From positions 6,144,721 to 6,208,720 of the forward strand of contig NW_024104998.1 in assembly GCF_003945595.2 (NCBI RefSeq): a stretch of 64,000 nt of DNA, in the 5' to 3' direction. The DNA is from Pipra filicauda. Lineage: Eukaryota > Chordata > Aves > Passeriformes > Pipridae. The notes under the pieces were generated by a model, which worked only from the letters and a program-made list of their open reading frames with translations, was not told the DNA's origin and made no database searches. The position numbers were made by a program, and so were the translations under genes. Shown here in pieces: positions 39,902-48,981 of this stretch (position 1 is the stretch's first letter; each line of letters starts with the position of its first letter).

Positions 39902-40522
39902 GTGGGCCAGTCGGCGCGAACCGAGGTAGGAAGGGTCGCTACCTTCCCCCTGTCATTTGCTGCAAGCACGGAATCGGAGTTTGCTGCAGCTAAAAAGCTG
40001 CTGTTAGCTATCCTTGCTAAGCGAGGTGAAACAGTAGCTGAGAAGGTGTTTGACAAGCTTATTGCTTGGGCCTGTGGAAACGGTTTCTTTTAAGTGCCCC
40101 CTCTCCTTTTTGCCTTTGAGGAATGGCGGGGTTTGGGAGATAGACTTTGGGACTTGAAAACCCTCACTGCTACTACGAAACTTCTCGGCCGTGCAGTCAT
40201 CCTGCTGAAGGGGGGAGTGCGTCGCGGCCTGGCACACACTGCCCCGACCGAACCGTGTGGATTCGAACCGTGGCCGCCGCCACCCCGTGCAGAATCGTGG
40301 TGCAGACGAACCCCAGAGAGCCGCTATGGCCGGAGAACCCTCAGGCGCAGCAGAGCAGGGCGAGGCAGCACCGTGGAGGTAAAGCAGGAGCACCCGAGAG
40401 CCGGCAGGAGAGCAGCCCGGCCGCAGCGGTGCAAGAAAAAACCAGGAGCGACCCCAGAGGGAAACTGGGATGGAGCAACCCCGGAAAAGTATCACTTCTT
40501 GTTGAGAAGGGGAGCAGGCTAG
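39902..40522 (+). pseudogene. Degraded gag (matrix region) remnant
   Basis: One reading frame after the leader begins at a GTG followed by Gly-Gln-Ser, the position and context of a myristoylated Gag start that lacks an ATG. It is interrupted by an in-frame TAA at 40091-40093, then continues with PPLLFAFEEWRGLGDRLWDL and a basic, Pro-rich stretch to 40522. The helical Leu/Lys-rich first part and the EEW...LW pattern are compatible with a retroviral matrix domain. The assignment rests on position and general pattern. Capsid, nucleocapsid, protease and polymerase are not found after it. Confidence 0.45.
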
Positions 40523-42979
40523 AAGGCTGCTTTCCCGTGTTTCTGTTAACTCTCGTGTTGACTCTGTTGTCTGTCCGGTGTGTCGTTGTGGGCTCACAGT
40601 GTTGTTAAAAGCAAAATCTCTCTTTTTAATCCTTCTACTCACTTGTAGATAACTTAAACCCAAAGACTTGCGTTTACCTGCAAGCTCGTATGCAGACAGT
40701 TTTAGGGAGTTTTTCCGGGAAATGAGTATTTGTACGAAAATCTTAGTGAAATGCCTTAGTCTTAGCTGTATTTTACCCCTATAAAACCCTTCTGAAAAAA
40801 CATCGTATTCAAAAAACAAACAAACAGAAAACAAACAAAAAAAAGCAAGCAAGGTTTTGACAAAAAGGATAAAAAGCCCTCTTGCAAAACTTTGCCTTAG
40901 CAGAGAAAGAGATAAGGTGTTACTGGCTCACACAATAGAGATCGTTTGTTGCCGAGCAACTGAGTATTACACCTCCTCTGGCCAAACTCGGGGAAAAAAA
41001 AAAAAAAGGGGGGGTGTAGAACCCTCCTGCTTTATAGAGGCTGCAACTTTGCAATCTTCTGATTGGGGAAAGAAATATTTTTGCCTTACAGTTTGTGGGA
41101 GGGAGGGCAAAAAATCTAAAAACCCTCTCCCGTCTCGCTTTGAATCTCCCTGCCTACAGGATAGGGGGAGGAGAAGAGAAACACTGCAAACTGAAACCTG
41201 AGTCACATACCACAGTAGAGATTTAAAGAAAAAACAAACAAACAAAAAGTTAGAAATAGTATTAAAATTAATGGAAAGAGTCACAAATGAAAATGTATTC
41301 ATTCTCAATCTGTCATTAGTAATTCTCATGAATAGAGGAGCCAATCTGTGGCTCCAGCGAGCTTGACCAGAAGCTGGGAAGATGATGCAGAATACAGTAA
41401 ATTAAGGAAACTATTCTAGTTGCTTTTTCATTTTTTCTATTAATCGGGACAACAACCACAGCCTTTTATTAGTAACTGACAGCCAACCACTTCGTACTAT
41501 AAAACCTATATTCCTCTCGTACGGTCAAGTTACAAAAATTCTGAAATTTGAAATTCTTTTGTGAAAATTGTTTAATAGTCTAGGCTCTATTTTGCAGAAA
41601 TTCCACAGATTCATTCTGCAATCCGAACCCGCGAGATTAAACACTATTAACACTCCTGTTCATCTATTCCAACTTGGAGATTACATCTCCATTCAACAGT
41701 AGGATGCTGACCCCCTGTATGCTGACTGCAAAGAGATTATGATTACCTGCAACCACGGCATAGCATGCAAGTGCCCCTGGCTGACCCAATGAAGCAGGAA
41801 CAGCTAGAGCCTATTCTGATCTCTTCACTAAAGATGGATATGGTTACAAAGATATTATTGTCTACCCTTTTACTATTAGTCCTTTGTTGTAGATATTCTA
41901 TGTTGTTTTTCTTGTTTTTCATCAATATGCTGCTTAACTTGTTCAACGATGGCGTGGTCCAACCACAGACCATGCTGTGGGAATGTATTTGTGCTTAATT
42001 GGATGATGCAAGTGCTGATAGACAGAACTTCGTCCCTGAAACAACCATCTTGTATAACTTGAGATTAATTGGTATTTTGCTATTAGTTGACAACTCTCCA
42101 AAAACATTTGACAGAAACAGTGAAAAAGAAGATGATGTTAAGACAGACCCCTGAGATACAGCATGCCACAGGCAAATCATATAAAGACCTGTCCTTGCAC
42201 GGGACACTTAGCTCAAAGTCAACAAAGCTAAGCTTTTTATTTATGCAACAACTAACCTAACAGTTTAATTTCAGTACAAAAAAAAAAAAGGGGGGGGAGT
42301 GAGGAAAGATAAGTTCATGAAATGGTCTTGCTGACTGTTACTTGAGGTTGCTTGCCTAAATAGCCAGAATTGTTTTAAACATGGTGAAGAGGAGCTTTTG
42401 AAGTTTTTGTAGTGACTATTGACAAGTTCTCTTTGAAGTCCAAAAGCCCATTTGCATAGAGAAGTGCGTGTTTTGCTTTAAAAATATGAGTATATATTTA
42501 TCTTTAAACTATAAGAATGTTTGTACGTATTTGGGTTTTGAATTGAACGTGAAGCAGAAATATGTTTATGTTTTCCAAGCTATACTTTCATAAAAACAAG
42601 AAATGCATAATTAGATCTTACTCAGATGAGGGCAAAACACAAGAATGATAATTTCTCAGTTCACAACCAGAAAACACAGTAAAATACAGCTCAAAAGTAT
42701 GTTTGTGTGAGAGCATGAAGTGATGGCCATCACGCATGAAAGTTGTGTGAATGTATGCATGTGAATGTATGAATATATGATTATTAATATATTCTGGTTT
42801 TGCTCACAAATGCATAAACCATATTACCTTACATATGCATAAGCACCTTTGGATAAAGAGTGGGAGGCACATAACCCTGAGTTAAATGAAGTTTCATTTG
42901 CAAAATAAAAGTTCTCAAAAACCACATAGAACAAAGAGATGAACCAAGCAAAAGACCATCAGTCAGGCCTGGATTGTGC
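40523..42979 (+). other. Provirus interior without a recognisable gene
   Basis: A/T-rich sequence full of stops in all frames, with poly(A)/poly(G) junctions at 40988-41017 and 42279-42298. It could be decayed pol/env, captured host sequence, or the spacer of a non-autonomous family. Confidence 0.5.
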
Positions 42980-42996
42980 AAAAGAAAAAGGGGGAA
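42980..42996 (+). other. Polypurine tract
   Basis: AAAAGAAAAAGGGGGAA, all purine, immediately 5' of the 3' LTR; the plus-strand primer site for reverse transcription. Confidence 0.9.
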
Positions 42997-42997
42997 T

Positions 42998-43412
42998 TGC
43001 TGAAAGAATCTTAGATGATGCAGGACATATACTGCATCAGGCCTGCTTGCACAGATCCGGCCTGCGTGCCGGACAGCAGGGACCTGTGTTCTCCAGCAGC
43101 AGATGTGTGTCCTTGAGCAGCAGATATCAGAAAGCTGCATAGAGGAAAACAAGGAAGGAGGTTGTTATGCAGGGTGTGAGAAACCAGAAGATGGGGGGAC
43201 CTGGAAATGTGCCTTGGCTAGTAGAGCCGATGAAGTTATAGATATAGTGTGTGAAAGTGAATGTAACCAGTAGAAAGTTAGAATAGAGCGTGTGAACCCT
43301 GTAGGACCCTTGATAATGTGTGTATTTTTGGAATAAAGTTAGAGCATTGCCTGTACCTCTATGAGGATGTGTCTCTGACTCTCGAGCTCGTTTTTTGCAT
43401 CTTCTCCTTTTA
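42998..43412 (+). repeat. 3' LTR
   Basis: Begins TGCTGAAAG, ends CTCCTTTTA. AATAAA at 43332-43337. About 98 percent identical to the 5' LTR by my hand count. Confidence 0.93.
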
Positions 43413-43418
43413 GGTTTT

Positions 43419-44534
43419 CTCGCCTGCTGGCAAGATCTAAGAAAATCAATGAGTTAAAAGGAAGTTTGTGGAAGAAAACAGAACAAAAACCTTTCCCTGG
43501 CTTCTTGATGCGAAGGAGCACCGGTGTAATTAACACATTTGTGTTCCTGTTGTACTCGTGAAAGAAAAGAATCCCAGGGAACACTCTCAGGGTGTGAGGT
43601 TACTGGTCTCTCCAGCTGGGTGCCCCTCAACTGAGTTCTGCCCAACTTGGGCAGCCCAGGGCACCTTCACAGGCCCCCTGACACCGATGATTAAGACAAT
43701 CATTAAAATCATTGCTTTGATTGTTGCACTTATGAAGAAACCTGACACGTCTGGCTCTTATCCACCCGTGTGCCCTACATTCATGTCCAGGCATGAACAA
43801 GGGCACATCTTGAAGTTTTTCCAGGAAGGAAGGAACTAACCTGCCTGATAAAAACAGGGGCAGTTTTGGGGATGGGACTGGAAAGTAAGAGAAAGGCCTA
43901 TGCCACTTGTGAGAGGGCCCTGACAAAGTGAGGGAGTGATAAGCGAAGCCAAGGGTGACTGGAAGTAAAATGAGACAATGCTATTTAAAAGAAGTTTACA
44001 AAATATTTAAATCAAACCAGAGCCACCTGGAGGGCACTGGAATCTCTCCTCCTGACAGAACAAGTGCTGCATGTTGTGCCACAAGCACAGACCTGTTTGC
44101 TCACGAATCATTTACCGAGTATCTTCTCTCCAGGCACATCGAGAATAAAACTCCAAGGAGTTTAGCCCACAGTGCCAAGGTGCCTCTTAGGTAGGGAGCT
44201 GCCTGGCCCTCCTACCCTTCCGTAGCATCTTTCCAGGGTTAAACTACAAATCCACATCTGTCTCTCAGACAAACATGTATTTATGTGGAGTTTTCACCGG
44301 TGTTCTCAAGAAAACAGATCTCTGCTTCATTACTGTCACCTGGGCCATGACTCAGGTGTTTTGTGTGAGCCTGAGGTGTGAAACAACCCTTGCTCATCCT
44401 CCCCTGACCTTAACAAGGCCCCAGAGGTGTGGCTTAAAACCACGCCAGGGCTTTAAGTAATTTATACCTCGGTCATATAAGAAATAAATTATTAATAATT
44501 TATTAATTATAAAAGCACCGTGGGCAGAAGGGGA
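43419..44534. other. Intergenic interval between provirus and the CR1 upstream of SOD1
   Basis: No gene recognised. An ATTAATAATTTATTAATTATAA patch lies near 44,490. Confidence 0.5.
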
Positions 44535-45056
44535 GGAGTAGGTGCTGCCCTGCTCAGGTGAGACCCCCTTGCAGAGCTGCCTCCAGCCCTGGGGGCCCAG
44601 CACAGGAAGGACATGGAGCTGCTGGAGAGAGTCCAGGGGAGGCACCAAGGATGGAGAAGCTCTGCTGGGAGGAAAGGCTGGGAGATTGGGGTTGTTCAGC
44701 CTGGAGAAGAGAAGCTTTGGGGTGACCTGATTGTGGCCTTCCAGGACCTGAAGGGAGCCAAAGCAAGAAAGATGGAGAGAGACTATTTCCAAGAGCCTTG
44801 AGTGACAGGACAAGGGGGAATGGTTTCACACTGACAGAGGGCAGGGTTAGATGGGATATTGGGAAGAAACTCTTGGCTGTGAGGGTGGGGAGGCCCTGGC
44901 ACAGGTTCCTCAGAGAAGCTGTGGCTACTCCGTTCCTGGAAGTGTCCAAGGCCAGGTTGGAGCAACCCGGGCTAGTGGAAGGTGTTCCTGCCCATGGCAG
45001 GGGTTGGAAGTGGATGGGCTTTAAGGTCCGTCCCCACCCAAACCATTCCATGATTA
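44535..45056 (+). mobile_element. CR1 LINE 3' part
   Basis: GCAGAGCTGCCTCCAGCCCT, GGAGCTGCTGGAGAGAGTCC, GGGCTAGTGGAAGGTGTTCC and the end ACCATTCCATGATTACC. It ends only about 290 bases before the SOD1 CCAAT boxes. Confidence 0.95.
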
Positions 45057-45342
45057 CCTAAAGCCCCACATGCTCTCTAATCTTCTGTGCTTCTAATTTA
45101 AGTTGAAAACATCCTCCGGGCAGGGCGGCTGTTCTGAGACACGGAGCTGTTCGGGGGCAACTTCACAACCGTATTCATTCCAGTTTGGGACGGGAGCTCC
45201 GCATCCCACCCAGCTCGGCCCCGTCCCTCCCGATCCCGACCCTGGTCCCGATCCCGCTCCCGCACCTTCCCCCTCTCGCCAACAGGGGGCGCCGCCATCC
45301 CCCGCGCGCGCCGCCGCGAGCCCCCGCCGTTCCCCTGCCGCG

Positions 45343-45407
45343 ATTGGCTGGGCCGCGCGAGGCGCGCGGCGCGATTGGCCGCCCGCCGCCGGCCCGGCCT
45401 ATATAAG
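45343..45407 (+). promoter_or_regulatory. SOD1: SOD1 core promoter: two inverted CCAAT boxes and TATA box
   Basis: ATTGG (inverted CCAAT) occurs at 45343-45347 and 45374-45378, each in a CGATTGGC context typical of NF-Y sites. TATATAAG follows at 45400-45407. Vertebrate SOD1 promoters are known to have TATA and CCAAT elements in this arrangement. Confidence 0.85.
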
Positions 45408-45429
45408 GGGAGCGCGGGGGGGCGTGCCT

Positions 45430-45470
45430 GCAGTCCGCGGGCGCTGCGGGCGGGGGCTGAGCGGACCAAG
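45430..45470 (+). other. SOD1: SOD1 5' untranslated region (approximate)
   Basis: The roughly 40 bases between the expected start site (25-30 bases past the TATA box) and the ATG. The start site is inferred from TATA spacing and not observed. The ATG context is GACCAAGATGGCG, a good Kozak match that also resembles a YY1-type AAGATGGCGGC motif. Confidence 0.6.
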
Positions 45471-45545
45471 ATGGCGGCGGCGCGGGCCGTGTGCGTGATG
45501 CGCGGAGAGGGGCCCGTGCAGGGCGTAATCCACTTCGAGCAGCAG
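45471..45545 (+). CDS. SOD1: SOD1 coding exon 1
   Basis: Twenty-five codons from the initiator ATG to the donor CAG|GTGAGG, ending in phase 0. It encodes the first beta strands ([20 protein letters not shown]). It lies inside a CpG island, so its codons are strongly G+C biased. Confidence 0.97.
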
Positions 45546-48500
45546 GTGAGGGACGGCGCGGGCACCGAGCCTCCCCCCGGGAGGCTGAGACACTGCCTAC
45601 GCCTCTATGCCCCCCCCCCGGGGGCCGGCGGGAGCTGCGGTTCCAAATGGCCGCGGCCCTTGGGAGCTGCGCCGTCGCCTCTGGGAGGCGGGGGAGCGGC
45701 TGCGGGGTCATCTGCCCTTCCCAGGGGAAGCACGGGATCGTTCTGGAAGGCACGGCCAGATAACGGGCGCCGCTTGTGCTCGGTGATAAATAACGGGAAG
45801 GATGCATTAGAGGTGGATAAATAAATTCAAACGCTCTGTGCAAGGCGGTGCTGGGCTTGTGGAGGAGCCTGCAGGGCTTCCTGTCACCTTGGCTTGACAC
45901 AGAGCCGTGTAATGCCAAAGTCCTTGTGGTGACGATAAATCCTTTCCTTTCAAGGGTGATGGACCGGTGAAAGTTACTGGAAAAATCACTGGATTGGCTG
46001 ATGGAGAGCACGGCTTCCACGTCCATGAATTCGGGGACAACACAAACGGTAAGGTGTCCATCCAGGGCTGGAGTGTGGGTGCTCAGCTTCAAAGAGCTTC
46101 CTGCAGTGTTGGAGCAGGACTTGGGTCTGGCAGCTGCAAATCTGTGTTAAGGAATGTATGGCGTTTCCCAAGGAAGTGCTCCCTGTGTAATACTCTAAAC
46201 GTGTTGAGGCTGGTGGTCAAGGTCTGCCATCCCAAGCAGTCGCCTGGAGGGTTGGATACCCCGATGTTAAGAAATAAGAAAGCTGCCGGGTGAGCCCAGG
46301 GAGCTCTGGAATGAGCAGTTGTACTTAACTGGACTTCTAAGTCTGCAGTGGGTGATTTACTCCCAGAGGATTAGCGGGACATGCAACAGGAGAGCAGCTG
46401 CTTCCTGATGGGTCCCTGGGAGCAGCAGGTTTGCCCTGACGGATCCCTGTGCTGTGTTCCAGGGTGCACCAGTGCCGGCCCGCACTTCAACCCGGAGCGC
46501 AAACAGCACGGGGCCCCCAGCGACGCCGAGAGGTGAGTGCAGGGCTGGGCGGGGACAGCCCAGGGACACCCTGGCAATCCTGCGGGATGTGTAAGGTCAC
46601 CTCGCTGGGGCTGTGCTCACTGTACAGCAGTTTGTTTGACACGTGGGCTCCCTGAGCGTGGGGTAAAATATCATCTTCGGGATGTGCCAGTGTTTTTTCT
46701 CGTGGCTTGGGAGGAGGGGACAGTGAGGGCCTGTGCTCCTGCTGGGTATCTCTGTGCTTCAGTGGGATGGAAGACCTTGTTCCTCCCCTGGGAGCAGTTC
46801 CAACAGTCCAGTTCCCCTTGGGAGCCCTTGGACACCTGAGGAGCTGGTGTGACTGTGCTTGCTGGGGGGCAGCACAGGAGCTGCAGGGGAGCAGAGCTGG
46901 GAGCAGGGTTAAACCTAAAGCCTGGCCTTGCACAGAGAGGGTCTGGGATAGCATTAGAACCAGCTGGGCATCAGGACCAGCCTGGGTTCTGTCCGTGAGT
47001 GCTCCCTGTGTGGCTGAGGAATCCCACCTGGGCGATGGATCGCTGCCGGCCAGGCGGAGCTGGGAGCTGGCTGTGGGCCAGCTCCTGCATGACACAGCAT
47101 GAAATGGTGTGTCAGGGCCTGGCAGCCACTGCTCGGGGCTAAAGGTTGGGACTGCATGGACATTGAGGCTTTGGCAGGCTTGGTTTTGGCAAATCCTGCT
47201 CCTGCTGTGCCCTGCCTGCTCCCACCAGGGCAGCTGTGGGTGGCAGGATCCCTTAGGAAGGTGCAAGGACTTTTATCAGTGTCCAGTTGAAACAATTGGA
47301 CTGAAGCTTCCTGGAAGCTTAAATCAAGCAAATTCCTAAAGGGAAAGCTGCCCTTGACCTGATTTTATAGGACTTGGTTAAAAATGTGGAGTTTGTGCTG
47401 TGTAAGAAGCTGGTGCTCAGCACCTGCCTGGCTGAGCTGCACGGAATGTTTCAGGAATGTGTTGGTATTCCAGGTTCTGAGTCTGGCAGAACATGATCAG
47501 CTGTATTTTGAGTGAGTGTTTTGTTTGGGGCGGGTGTGCAGGACATAACAGCATCCTGAATGCCCAGAAGTCCTGTGAAAACTCCACTGCTCGAGGCACA
47601 GTTCTCTAGGAAGCCCGGGCGGAGATGTAGCTGTGATAGAAGCTGTGTGGGAGAGCAGGATGCCAAGTGATGGGGCAATGCCAAACTGGATTCATCATCC
47701 CTACTTCTGGCTGGAACTGAGCACCTCCTGTGTCCCCTTTGACCTGTTTCCTGACAAACTGCTCTTCCTAATCTTATTTAAACCTAAAGCCTGTGGAATA
47801 GCTGATCTTTGATGGGCATTAAGAGCTCTTAGGAACAGTGGCAGTGTTCCACCAAACCTGGTCTGTGCAGGAAAGGTTAATCTGGAATTTGAGAGCCTGT
47901 GGACAGAGGGTGATGCCACTGGCATGGAGGGGGAGGATTCTGGACACATGCGGCCTGAGTGTAGTAACAACATAAAGTCCCAGCCTTCCCTTGGAAGAGC
48001 TTTCAATCCAAGCCCCTTTCCTGAGTCTGTGTGTGTTCTTGTGCAGGCACGTGGGAGACCTGGGCAATGTGACTGCCAAGGGAGGAGTGGCCGAGGTGGA
48101 GATCCAGGATTCCGTCATTTCCCTCAGCGGCCCTCACTGCATCATCGGCCGCACCATGGTGGTGAGTGTGGGGGGACTGGTGCTGCTCGAGGGGCACAGG
48201 GGGCCCTCTGGGGGTTAATGAGATCCCAGTTTCCTGCTGGCCTTCCAGGGATGTCCCTCTCCCTTTAGCTTTGCCCCTTCCAGCTGTGGGTGACTGAAGG
48301 AACTGGTCTGTGGAGGGAATTGGCACAAATGCTGTCACTGGAAGGTGTGGAAACAGCCACCTGAGGACACCGGAAGGAAAGTCCAGTTGGGAGTTTTTAG
48401 CAGGGATATGGGTTTGACATTGTGCAGTTAGTGTGTGGTGTGAGACCCTGCTGGGAGCAGTGGAATGTGGGGATTGGGATCTGCAGTAACACAAGTTCTC

Positions 48501-48617
48501 TTTTAGGTCCACGAGAAGCGGGACGACCTGGGCAGAGGGGGGGACAACGAGAGCAAGCTGACGGGGAACGCGGGGCCCCGTCTGGCCTGTGGAGTGATTG
48601 GGATCGCCAAGAGCTAA
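45471..48617 (+). CDS. SOD1: Cu/Zn superoxide dismutase, complete five-exon gene
   Basis: This gene encodes cytosolic Cu/Zn superoxide dismutase, which converts superoxide to oxygen and hydrogen peroxide as a homodimer. Coding exons are 45471-45545, 45955-46048, 46463-46532, 48047-48161 and 48507-48617. All introns are GT-AG and the phases join without a break to give 154 codons plus TAA, the usual vertebrate length. Counting Met as 1, the copper and zinc ligands are all present: H47, H49, H64, H72, H81, D84 and H120. The disulfide pair C58/C146 and the active-site Arg143 are also there. The Greek-key signatures GFHVHEFGD and [13 protein letters not shown] are intact. The start was chosen because the ATG lies about 65 bases downstream of a TATA box and gives the expected N-terminus (AAARAVCVM). 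Compared with human there is one extra N-terminal residue, one residue fewer at the exon 1/2 junction, and a Lys-Ser C-terminus. Identification is near certain. Confidence 0.98.
45955..46048 (+). CDS. SOD1: SOD1 coding exon 2
   Basis: Starts after acceptor TTTCAAG and ends at AACG|GTAAGG in phase 1. It carries the copper ligands in GFHVHEFGD. The 94-base length is one codon shorter than the human exon (known from the family). Confidence 0.97.
46463..46532 (+). CDS. SOD1: SOD1 coding exon 3
   Basis: Seventy bases between acceptor TTCCAG and donor GAGAG|GTGAGT, the same length as the mammalian exon. It encodes the zinc loop with C58, H64 and H72. The segment HGAPSD replaces the commoner HGGPKD, a mild change next to the zinc ligand. 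Confidence 0.97.
48047..48161 (+). CDS. SOD1: SOD1 coding exon 4
   Basis: Follows acceptor TGTGCAG and ends ATGGTG|GTGAGT in phase 0. It supplies H81 and D84 in the run [10 protein letters not shown], then [15 protein letters not shown]. One residue fewer than human in the AKGGVAEV segment, which is the avian form. Confidence 0.97.
48507..48617 (+). CDS. SOD1: SOD1 coding exon 5 with stop
   Basis: Follows acceptor CTTTTAG and ends at TAA. It holds copper ligand H120, the electrostatic loop, Arg143 and the disulfide Cys146, then a C-terminus of GIAKS. Confidence 0.97.
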   Translation, partial: VHEKRDDLGRGGDNESKLTGNAGPRLACGVIGIAKS

Positions 48618-48785
48618 GTGTGGCACCTGCAGTGCTGCTCCATTGCTGCTCTTGCCCTTCCTCGTGCAAGCCCAAGATTTGTCACTAATCTCCTGCTCCT
48701 CTGCATCCCGAGCAGCGCTTAAACCGCTGAGACTGACGGCGTTTTGTATGACGTACATGGCAATTAAAGTGTCCCTCATGGAACA
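48618..48785 (+). other. SOD1: SOD1 3' untranslated region with ATTAAA signal
   Basis: ATTAAA at 48763-48768, followed by a GT-rich stretch (CTGTGGTCTCTG), is the first plausible polyadenylation signal, about 150 bases after the stop. The cleavage point is estimated. Confidence 0.7.
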
Positions 48786-48975
48786 GCTCTGTGGTCTCTG
48801 CTCACACACCTGCACCATTCCCTGTCACGTCCCTCACTGGAGCAAATCCCTGCTGCGTGCCAGGGAGGATGGGGGCAGTGCTCACATCCCAGACCCTGGC
48901 AAAGAGCAGCAGCCCTGGGGGTGTCAGGGCTGCTTCCTGGTGAAGGTGCAGCATTTGTAGATCTCCAGCCTGTGT

Positions 48976-48981
48976 AATAAA
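48976..48981 (+). terminator. SOD1: Second, canonical AATAAA polyadenylation signal downstream of SOD1
   Basis: AATAAA followed by TGTTCTGGG and then GTCTGGCTGTCTGT. It would give a 3' UTR about 210 bases longer than the proximal ATTAAA. Many vertebrate SOD1 genes make two mRNA lengths, so this may be the distal site. Confidence 0.5.

Larger units (their letters stand above)
39353..43418 (+). mobile_element. Endogenous retrovirus, full-ended but internally deleted provirus with target-site duplication
   Basis: Two near-identical LTRs (39359-39772 and 42998-43412) flank 3.2 kb. The provirus is bounded by the exact 6-bp target duplication GGTTTT (39353-39358 and 43413-43418). A tRNA-Lys3-type primer binding site follows the 5' LTR by two bases, and a polypurine tract directly precedes the 3' LTR, so the orientation is plus. 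The 6-bp duplication and Lys primer suit a betaretrovirus-like (ERVK) element. An intact provirus would be 7-10 kb, so most of gag, pol and env is missing. The interior has a broken gag start, a short frame with an LFQLGDYISI motif vaguely like an integrase C-terminus (41,590-41,700), and a hydrophobic frame at 41,765-41,998. None of these can be called a gene. Confidence 0.93.
45180..45730. promoter_or_regulatory. SOD1: CpG island over SOD1 promoter and exon 1
   Basis: Dense CpG and very high G+C from just upstream of the promoter into intron 1, with abrupt AT-richer sequence on both sides. Boundaries were judged by eye. Confidence 0.8.

Noticed and set aside
40004..40852. A 282-codon minus-strand open frame inside the provirus
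   Set aside because: The provirus is clearly plus-oriented (primer site, polypurine tract), so this is antisense to the gag remnant and flanking sequence.
41505..41530. A CCTCTCGTACGG stretch that recalls the end of large-subunit rRNA
   Set aside because: Only about ten bases resemble rRNA and the flanks do not continue the match.
45175..46092. A 305-codon minus-strand open frame over the SOD1 promoter and exons 1-2
   Set aside because: An antisense shadow of a CpG island with low-complexity Arg/Ala/Pro content. It crosses real SOD1 exons and introns without regard to them.
46487..47266. A 259-codon minus-strand open frame in SOD1 intron 3
   Set aside because: No similarity or splice context, and it overlaps SOD1 exon 3 in antisense. 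Probably chance in G+C-rich intron sequence.
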